NCBI GenBank assembly: GCA_035633755.1
Contig: DASQEH010000144.1
Location: 1 to 10,348, forward strand
DNA from: DASQEH01 sp035633755
GTDB taxonomy: Bacteria > Actinomycetota > Actinomycetes > Propionibacteriales > Nocardioidaceae
DNA length: 10,348 nt
Reading direction: 5' to 3'
Shown: positions 5,939-10,348 of the stretch, one piece after another
Position numbering within the stretch: the first letter of the stretch is position 1
Layout: the number at the start of each line of letters is the position of its first letter
Made by a program: the position numbers and the translations under genes
Notes under the pieces: model-generated
What the model saw: only the letters and a program-made list of their open reading frames with translations
What the model was told of the DNA's origin: nothing
Database searches by the model: none

Positions 5939-5962
5939 GGCGGCCGGGCGCCACCGGCCGCC
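5939..5962 (+). terminator. GC-rich hairpin ending the EamA gene
   Basis: GGCGGCCGG (5939-5947) and CCGGCCGCC (5954-5962) form a perfect nine-base stem with a six-base loop, three bases after the EamA stop codon. There is no T tract, which is common for actinobacterial terminators. The right arm lies where the dcd -35 region should be, so the two signals are packed together. Confidence 0.65.
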
Positions 5963-5972
5963 CAAGGTTGGA

Positions 5973-5978
5973 TAGTGT
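5973..5978 (+). promoter_or_regulatory. -10 box for a leaderless dcd transcript
   Basis: TAGTGT matches TANNNT and ends six bases before the dcd GTG at 5985. This GTG has no ribosome-binding site. No recognisable -35 box is present. Confidence 0.55.
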
Positions 5979-5984
5979 CCTCGC

Positions 5985-6560
5985 GTGCTTCTCAGTGACC
6001 GGGATATCCGCGCGGAGCTTGGTCTGAACCGGGTCGTGCTCGAGCCCTTCGACTCCGAGATGGTTCAGCCTTCGAGCGTCGACGTGCGGCTGGACCGGTT
6101 CTTCCGGGTCTTCGAGAACCATCGGTATCCGCACATCGACCCGGCCGAGGACCAGCCCGACCTGACCCGTCCGGTGGAGCCCGCGGGCAAGGAGCCGTTC
6201 ATCCTGCACCCCGGCGAGTTCGTGCTGGGATCGACGTACGAGGTCGTCTCGCTTCCCGACGACATCGCGGCGCGCTTGGAGGGGAAGTCCTCGCTGGGCC
6301 GGCTGGGCCTGCTCACCCACTCAACGGCGGGTTTCATCGATCCAGGGTTCTCAGGGCACGTGACCTTGGAGCTTTCCAACGCCGCTACGTTGCCGATCAA
6401 GCTCTGGCCGGGAATGAAGATCGGCCAGCTCTGCTTCTTTCGGCTGTCGTCGCCGGCCGAGCACCCTTACGGAAGTGCCAGATACGGCTCCCGCTACCAA
6501 GGGCAGCGAGGGCCCACCCAGTCGCGGTCCTACCTGAACTTCCACCGCACCGATATCTAG
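5985..6560 (+). CDS. dcd: dCTP deaminase, probably bifunctional (dCTP to dUMP)
   Basis: The product has 191 residues, close to the 190 of the Mycobacterium tuberculosis enzyme. It opens with MLLSDRDIRAEL, and has 'VQPSSVDVRLD' (27-37), the nucleotide-binding core 'EGKSSLGRLGLLTHSTAGFI' (99-118) continuing DPGFSGHVTLELSN with the catalytic glutamate Glu129, 'GMKIGQLCFFRL' (143-154), and the C-terminal lid 'YGSARYGSRYQGQRGPTQSR' (162-181). The TAGFID sequence resembles the bifunctional dCTP deaminase/dUTPase enzymes of M. tuberculosis and Methanocaldococcus jannaschii, not the TAHRID of the monofunctional E. coli enzyme (recalled, not aligned). It would form homotrimers and feed dUMP to thymidylate synthesis. 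The GTG start fits both the protein and the -10 box. In mycobacteria dcd also lies near a tRNA-Gly gene (from memory); here an EamA gene sits between. Confidence 0.96.
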   Translation: MLLSDRDIRAELGLNRVVLEPFDSEMVQPSSVDVRLDRFFRVFENHRYPHIDPAEDQPDLTRPVEPAGKEPFILHPGEFVLGSTYEVVSLPDDIAARLEGKSSLGRLGLLTHSTAGFIDPGFSGHVTLELSNAATLPIKLWPGMKIGQLCFFRLSSPAEHPYGSARYGSRYQGQRGPTQSRSYLNFHRTDI

Positions 6561-6699
6561 CTCACCGGTACCCGCCAACGCACGGGCGCAAGTGGGCCGC
6601 TACGTCGTGCTGAGCGATTGGGTGCTCCCGCTGCGTCACCTTCCTGCCTTCACGTCGTTGAACCTGACATCCGGCGTTCGGCCGATTGCGCGCCGTGAT

Positions 6700-6745
6700 G
6701 GGTGGCTAGGGAACCACGCGTCGGGGGGTGGTTCCCCAGCTACCC
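6700..6745. terminator. Long hairpin in the dcd / small-ORF convergent gap
   Basis: The gap 6561-6788 holds no supported gene. Its main feature is an 18-base stem: arms at 6700-6717 (GGGTGGCTAGGGAACCAC) and 6728-6745 (GTGGTTCCCCAGCTACCC) around a ten-base loop. Sixteen pairs are Watson-Crick, one is G-U and one A-C. It lies 140 bases past the dcd stop and 43 bases past the stop of the 44-residue ORF on the other strand. No T tract follows on either strand. It may be a bidirectional terminator or a copy of a dispersed intergenic repeat. Confidence 0.6.
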
Positions 6746-6788
6746 GACCCGCCACGGCCGCCGCTGTGACCGCGGCGCAGTGCTGGAG

Positions 6789-6923
6789 TCAGGTGTCGCC
6801 TTCCATGCGCTCGGCGAGACGGCGCAGCACGCCGGCCGCCTTGGGGTGAGTCGGGCGCCGCAGGTTCTTGCGTGCGGCTACACGCTCACGGATGATCTCT
6901 CGTGCCAAGTGGTCGTCAAGCAT
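6789..6923 (-). CDS. Small basic helical protein (44 residues)
   Basis: The ATG at 6923 gives a 44-residue protein starting MLDDHLAREIIRERVAARKN and ending in 'AAGVLRRLAERMEGDT'. It is rich in Arg, Ala, Leu and Glu, with two predicted helices around a central 'RRPTHPKA' turn. AGAGGA lies seven bases before the ATG, which decides the start over a longer in-frame ORF beginning at 6989. There is no membrane segment or signal. I do not recognise a named family; short proteins of this composition are common in actinobacterial genomes. It lies 113 bases downstream of the DUF4097 gene on the same strand, with a hairpin between, so it may be transcribed by read-through or from its own promoter. Its function is unknown. 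Confidence 0.6.
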   Translation of the reverse strand: MLDDHLAREIIRERVAARKNLRRPTHPKAAGVLRRLAERMEGDT

Positions 6924-6997
6924 GGCTGGTTCCTCTGTTCGTTGTGGATGAGCCGCGTCGGTGTGCCGCTGCCCGCTGGGGACGTGCATCGTTGCTC

Positions 6998-7014
6998 GGC
7001 CGCCTTGTGCGGCC
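6998..7014 (-). terminator. Hairpin after the DUF4097 gene
   Basis: GGCCGC (6998-7003) and GCGGCC (7009-7014) form a perfect six-base GC stem with a five-base loop, 22 bases past the DUF4097 stop codon. No T tract follows. It may end or weaken transcription into the 44-residue ORF. Confidence 0.45.
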
Positions 7015-7036
7015 CCCTCGAGATCCAGCTGGATGG

Positions 7037-7876
7037 TCAGGCGCGCTGGAGGACGACGTCGCCGGTGCCGGACTGAATGTTGATGTCGACGGTGAGGTCG
7101 TCGGGTGATGGGGCTTCGGATGCGTCCAAGTCGGAGCGCACGTCGCCGGTCACGGTCATGATGTCGAGGTACGCCGCTGTGCCGTCTGCGACACCGATAG
7201 CGATGTCACCGGAGCCGGTCTTGGCTTTGACCCGACCGTGGTCGATGTGCTTGAGCACGAGGTCACCTGACCCGGCCATGGCGTCCACGGCGTCGCCGGC
7301 TTGGTGCAGGACGAGGTCGCCCGACCCTGTCTTCACCCTGAGGTTGGCGCCGACGCTCTCGATCTCCACATCGCCGGACCCGGAGTTGATGTCCGCGTCG
7401 CCCCGCACCGAACCGACACTCACATCGGCAGAGCCGCTCTTGACGGAACAGGAGCCAGTGGAGCGGTCAAGCCAGACATCCCCCGATCCTGTCCGGATGA
7501 CAACGTCGCCGGTCTGCTCGAGACTGACGTCGCCCGAGCCGGTCTGCACGGCGACGCTGCCGAGTCGTCCGCGCGTATCGATGTCGGCCGAGCCAGTCTC
7601 GAGCCTGGCCGCGCTGTCGGTCGGCACAACGATGCGGGCCTCGACTCCAGCGGTGCTGCGAAACAAGCCACCCTTGCCCTTCGGTAGCAGGACCGCGATC
7701 GCGTTGCCGCGTTGCTCGACGCGGGCGCTGTCGATGAGCTTGGCAGCGGCGGAGTCACCGCCGACCGGACGCAGGTCGACGGTCGTCACGGCGGTGTGTT
7801 CAGCAACGACGGTGAGTTGACCCAGCGGAAGCTCGACCTGGAGGTCGACGGGGCCAGGAGTCTCGAACGTATGCAT
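7037..7876 (-). CDS. DUF4097 beta-strand-repeat protein
   Basis: The product has 279 residues from the ATG at 7876. The N-terminal part (about 1-110) opens with MHTFETPGPVDLQVELPLGQ, typical of actinobacterial DUF4097 proteins. The rest is a regular solenoid in which a short motif recurs roughly every 20 residues: TGSAD, TGSGD, TGSGD, SGSAD, SGSGD, TGSGD, AGSGD, TGSGD, VTGD, SGTGD, each followed by alternating hydrophobic residues. This predicts a right-handed beta-helix. The family is named a putative adhesin, but this protein has no signal peptide or membrane helix and looks cytoplasmic. GGAGG lies six bases before the chosen ATG. Another in-frame ATG at 7894 overlaps the stop of the ribbon-helix-helix gene (ATGA) and would add six residues. 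The two genes are clearly coupled. The role is unknown. Confidence 0.85.
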   Translation of the reverse strand: MHTFETPGPVDLQVELPLGQLTVVAEHTAVTTVDLRPVGGDSAAAKLIDSARVEQRGNAIAVLLPKGKGGLFRSTAGVEARIVVPTDSAARLETGSADIDTRGRLGSVAVQTGSGDVSLEQTGDVVIRTGSGDVWLDRSTGSCSVKSGSADVSVGSVRGDADINSGSGDVEIESVGANLRVKTGSGDLVLHQAGDAVDAMAGSGDLVLKHIDHGRVKAKTGSGDIAIGVADGTAAYLDIMTVTGDVRSDLDASEAPSPDDLTVDINIQSGTGDVVLQRA

Positions 7877-7890
7877 GGTGCCCTCCATGG

Positions 7891-8424
7891 TCATCGCACC
7901 CATCCCTGGATGCGCTTGCTTGAAAGTCGGTTGCGGCCAGGGGCGCCAGGCCCCATCGCGCCGGACGTGAGATCGAGATTGACCGTCGCCGCGTTCCGAG
8001 CGGCATTGACCAACCACGTGTTCAATGACTGACCGCGTTTGTTGGCGAGGTCCTCGGCACGAGCCTTGAGTGACTCCGGCAAGCGCAGCGTGATGCGCGC
8101 CACTGCGTCGTCATCGGAGTCGAACGCGAGATCGTCGGTGACGTCGTCGCTCGGATCGACCCGCTCAGGGGCGGCGCCAGTGGCGTTGCCTGTGACCACG
8201 AAAACCGGTTCACGCCCCTTGAGGCGAACCTCCACCGACGTGCCGTGAAGCTCGTTGGTGATCTCGGCAGCCGCCTGCGACAGGGCATCCATCAAGGTCA
8301 ACCGGATGGCAGGGTCCAACGCCATGGCGAGGCGCTCGGCCGCAGCCCGGATCTCGGTACCCCCGGCTTCAGCGGCGGTGGTCAGGTCTTCGCGTAGTGC
8401 GTCTGCGAACTGCGTGACGTCCAT
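7891..8424 (-). CDS. Ribbon-helix-helix protein, HicB/Arc-like, likely autoregulator
   Basis: The product has 177 residues from the ATG at 8424. Residues 108-147 form a ribbon-helix-helix domain: the strand 'ARITLRLPESLKARAEDLA' followed by 'NKRGQSLNTWLVNAARNAA', with the usual R-T-R-like strand pattern and Ser-Leu-Asn turn. Residues 1-80 are a helical then beta region ('VEVRLKGREPVFVV') that I do not recognise; residues 84-106 are an acidic linker, and a basic tail (154-177) follows. Similar genes next to DUF4097 are often labelled HicB-family antitoxins, but no HicA toxin is present here. A GTG at 8430 is also in frame, but it lies one base from the -10 box, so ATG 8424 (leaderless) fits better. 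The stop overlaps an in-frame ATG of DUF4097. It probably binds the palindrome in its own promoter. Confidence 0.82.
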   Translation of the reverse strand: MDVTQFADALREDLTTAAEAGGTEIRAAAERLAMALDPAIRLTLMDALSQAAAEITNELHGTSVEVRLKGREPVFVVTGNATGAAPERVDPSDDVTDDLAFDSDDDAVARITLRLPESLKARAEDLANKRGQSLNTWLVNAARNAATVNLDLTSGAMGPGAPGRNRLSSKRIQGWVR

Positions 8425-8431
8425 GGGCACT

Positions 8432-8460
8432 AGTGTGACACCACTGTGATGTCATGTCAA
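8432..8460 (-). promoter_or_regulatory. Promoter of the RHH-DUF4097 unit with spacer palindrome
   Basis: On the minus strand TTGACA (8455-8460) is a perfect -35 box, and CACACT (8432-8437), a weak -10 box, follows after 17 bases. Between them lies a 19-base imperfect palindrome, TGACA-c-CAC-t-GTG-a-TGTCA (8436-8454). A dimeric ribbon-helix-helix protein bound here would block the promoter. Transcription would start about at the ATG at 8424, giving a leaderless mRNA. Confidence 0.6.
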
Positions 8461-8486
8461 CACCATTCGCTGGTGGCGTGGTGTCA
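8461..8486. repeat. Further inverted repeats upstream of the RHH promoter
   Basis: CACCA-TTCGC-TGGTG (8461-8475) is a perfect five-base stem. TGGTGTCA (8479-8486) is an inverted copy of TGACACCA (8436-8443) in the promoter palindrome, with perfect eight-base arms. These may be extra binding sites for the regulator. The rest of the gap, 8487-8638, holds nothing I can support as a gene or signal. Confidence 0.4.
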
Positions 8487-8638
8487 GGGCTCGCAGCTGT
8501 CCTGCCCCTGATCCTGGGCCCGTCCCCACCCCTCCGCGTCGTACCGACTCGAGCAGGAGTAGGCGACATACGTTTCTTGCGAAACACACCAGCGGGCTGG
8601 CTGGCGCGCCGGCCTGATGCGCGACGTGAGGCCGAATA

Positions 8639-8682
8639 CACCTCTGGCACGAGAGACCCACGGGGCTCCCGTGCCAGAGGTG
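8639..8682 (-). terminator. Strong hairpin ending the M36 protease gene
   Basis: CACCTCTGGCACG (8639-8651) and CGTGCCAGAGGTG (8670-8682) are perfect 13-base arms; three more pairs (GAG/CTC) follow after one mismatch, leaving a ten-base loop. The hairpin lies 36 bases past the protease stop codon. The tail on the minus strand, TATTCGG, is only weakly T-rich. Position and strength make it a good terminator candidate. Confidence 0.75.
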
Positions 8683-8718
8683 GCGTTGTTATCCGCTAGG
8701 TGGTGGATGAGTGCATCA

Positions 8719-10348
8719 TCATGGCGCTGCAGCGGGCCTGCCGAATACCTCGACCTCCGCCGTGTCCATGAACGTACAGCCTGCGTAGGGCTCGTTCGGG
8801 CAGTTCGTCTTGAAGTCGGGAACCTGCGGTGTCAGCATCCAGTAGCGCACGTAGTGAGTTCCAGGGAAATCGACCTTAGACCCCACGCGGAAGAACCGGT
8901 ATTGTGCATTCGGGTCGTCGACCGTACCGAAGGAACCTCGCTGAACCGTTGTCCACGTCGTCCCGTCGCGTGACAGGTCGATCCGGAATCTGTCGGTGGA
9001 AGCGCTGATGGGGTCGCCGCAGACCGCAGTCGGGTCGACCTTGAACGCCGCACCAACTGCGGACCGCTTCCCGGCCGTCACGTCGATCGCCCGCGGCAGC
9101 TGGATCACGATGTACTTCGGCACCGACGTGTTCGTCGGGGTGCCGATGTCGTCGCCGGTAGTGCTTCCCCAGCCGGTGACCTGCGACAGGTCGATTGCTT
9201 CGGCTGGTCCGCATCCGAAGTCGGTGTAATCCGGTCCGTTGAAGTTGACGATGCTGGCGCCACCCGAGCGGGCCGCCCAGTCGCGCCGGATTGTGAAGTC
9301 GTGGCGGGTGAAGCGGCTGGCGTTGCGCTTGACCGTCACACTGCGAGCCACTCCCAGCTCATGCCCGCGCTTGAAAGCGATCACCTTCCGATACGTCCCG
9401 GGATAGACGTTGTTGATCTGGTAGACGCCCCGGGCACTCGTGTGGTCCTGGTAGTTGCCAAGCCCTCCGGACTCGTGACCGGTGACTGACACCAACGCGT
9501 TGGCGACGGGCCTGCCAGTTGTCGGATCGGTGACGAGGCCCGCGAGCGTCGCTCGAGGTGTCTGGATGCTCGGCGGCAGGTGGAAGTCCTGGCCGGGGCG
9601 CAAGTCACTGGAGTCAACCGAACCGGCGAACCACCCCATACCTCGGTTCGCGAACACTCGCCAGATGTCTCGGCTGTGTCGGGCGCCGTAGGCGACGAGA
9701 TCTGCCTGGAGAATAGCGTTTCGCATGTCGAGGAACGACGGGTCAGCCGCGGACAGCTCCATCGCCCGCGTGATCAGCATCGTGGCCGTGCGGTGCCCGA
9801 GCCTTTCGCGCAGATCCCACAGCGTCTGAGTCCAGATCTCCCCGCTGGCGTGAACCTCTGGACCGCCAGGCAGCGTTGCGAAGTCGCCGTACGTGTAGCC
9901 GTGGTCGCCGTTGATGTCTGTGCAGAACTTAGCCGTGGACTTGCGGTCGCAGTCCATGGCCATGTTGCGGAACGTGAACTGGTCTGCGAGCACATACTTG
10001 GCGTCACGAACCTGACCGTCGCGGCGAGTGTCGCGCTGAAGTTTCTGGGCAACGAGGTAGTCCATGGAGTAGTAGTCGCTCCACGCCTCGCCCATGGACT
10101 TGGCCTGGATGCTGTTCAGCGTGGACTGGCCGGTGGCGTCCACCACGAGCCGGTTCGACAGGCCATGGATGTACTCGTGGTACAGGATGGACGCATCGTG
10201 GGATCCCGAGACGGGGATGACCGGGTCGGTCGCGTCACCCGGCGTGTGCCACAGGAACATCGCCATGGTGGGCGGTGTGCCGTCCGGGTACGTCGCCATG
10301 TAGGCGTTGTCGATGTGGTTGCCGTCCGGCAGGCCACGGGCGGTGCTG
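8719..10348 (-). CDS. Fungalysin-type (M36) zinc metalloprotease, N-terminus missing
   Basis: The frame is open from the right edge to the TGA at 8719-8721, giving 542 residues of a larger secreted protein; signal peptide and propeptide lie beyond 10348. Near the left of the fragment are 'DNAYMATYPDGTPPTMAMFL', the zinc site HEYIH (codons 10165-10179) in 'YHEYIHGLSNRL', and the third ligand Glu in 'GEAWSDYYSMDY' 26 residues later. 'PEVHASGEIWTQTLWDLRER' is another M36 signature. The catalytic Glu is present, so the enzyme should be active. After the peptidase comes a carboxypeptidase-regulatory-like beta sandwich ('TLAGLVTDPTTGRPVANALV' onward, ~90 residues), then a discoidin-like C-terminal domain with Cys residues in 'FGCGPAEAID', 'VCGDPIS' and 'NCPNEPYAGC'. 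Likely an extracellular protein degrader with substrate- or cell-wall-binding modules. No sorting signal follows. Confidence 0.93.
   Translation of the reverse strand, partial: STARGLPDGNHIDNAYMATYPDGTPPTMAMFLWHTPGDATDPVIPVSGSHDASILYHEYIHGLSNRLVVDATGQSTLNSIQAKSMGEAWSDYYSMDYLVAQKLQRDTRRDGQVRDAKYVLADQFTFRNMAMDCDRKSTAKFCTDINGDHGYTYGDFATLPGGPEVHASGEIWTQTLWDLRERLGHRTATMLITRAMELSAADPSFLDMRNAILQADLVAYGARHSRDIWRVFANRGMGWFAGSVDSSDLRPGQDFHLPPSIQTPRATLAGLVTDPTTGRPVANALVSVTGHESGGLGNYQDHTSARGVYQINNVYPGTYRKVIAFKRGHELGVARSVTVKRNASRFTRHDFTIRRDWAARSGGASIVNFNGPDYTDFGCGPAEAIDLSQVTGWGSTTGDDIGTPTNTSVPKYIVIQLPRAIDVTAGKRSAVGAAFKVDPTAVCGDPISASTDRFRIDLSRDGTTWTTVQRGSFGTVDDPNAQYRFFRVGSKVDFPGTHYVRYWMLTPQVPDFKTNCPNEPYAGCTFMDTAEVEVFGRPAAAP

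Noticed and set aside
7091..7640. DNA repeats within 7091-7640, considered as a CRISPR or tandem array
   Set aside because: The recurring bases encode the TGSGD motif of DUF4097 at about 60-base spacing with varied sequence; there are no identical repeats separated by unique spacers.
7077..7820. 247-codon plus-strand ORF opposite DUF4097
   Set aside because: Its Ser/Pro repeats are the antisense reading of the TGSGD repeats, not an independent repeat protein.
7891..8424. HicAB toxin-antitoxin system
   Set aside because: Only the ribbon-helix-helix domain resembles HicB; neither neighbour looks like the small HicA RNA-binding toxin.
8454..8699. 81-codon plus-strand ORF in the gap left of the protease terminator
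   Set aside because: It starts inside the RHH promoter, lacks a ribosome-binding site and runs through the 13-base hairpin.

Overview
The window is GC-rich chromosomal DNA from what looks like a high-GC actinobacterium. The signs are frequent GTG starts, TANNNT-type -10 boxes placed six bases before start codons (leaderless mRNAs), an EAL-DICT protein, a dCTP deaminase of the bifunctional actinobacterial type, and a DUF4097 protein paired with a ribbon-helix-helix protein. I see no insertion sequence, integrase, phage gene or CRISPR array. The genus cannot be fixed from the sequence alone.

Layout. Positions 1-108 (+) are the last 35 codons of an FAD-dependent oxidoreductase of the D-amino-acid-oxidase type, followed by a short SAM methyltransferase (137-568, +). 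Facing it is a minus-strand block: a kelch-propeller lipoprotein (614-1738), an SRPBCC/AHSA1 protein and its ArsR-type repressor sharing an ATGA overlap (1846-2711), an EAL-DICT cyclic-di-GMP protein (2753-4129), a GyrI-like ligand-binding protein (4198-4812), a probable 23-residue upstream ORF (4821-4892) and tRNA-Gly(CCC) (4925-4995).

The plus strand then carries an EamA/DMT exporter (5108-5935) and dcd (5985-6560), separated by a strong hairpin and each with a leaderless-type promoter. After a 228-base convergent gap with a long hairpin comes a second minus-strand block: a 44-residue basic small protein (6789-6923), a DUF4097 beta-solenoid protein (7037-7876) and a ribbon-helix-helix protein (7891-8424) whose promoter contains a 19-base palindrome. 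The right end is most of a secreted fungalysin-type (M36) metalloprotease (8719-10348, -), whose N-terminal part lies outside the window. A 13-bp perfect hairpin follows it.

How the genes work together. ArsR and SRPBCC form an autoregulated pair, with a 7-bp-arm palindrome lying on the -10 box. The ribbon-helix-helix gene, DUF4097 and possibly the 44-residue ORF look like a second self-regulated unit, and the least understood one here. EAL-DICT has its own promoter. tRNA-Gly, the small ORF and the GyrI-like gene may be read together. The remaining genes appear to be independent. No single large undescribed system is evident; the best leads are the RHH-DUF4097 unit, the small ORF before the GyrI-like gene, and the long intergenic hairpin.
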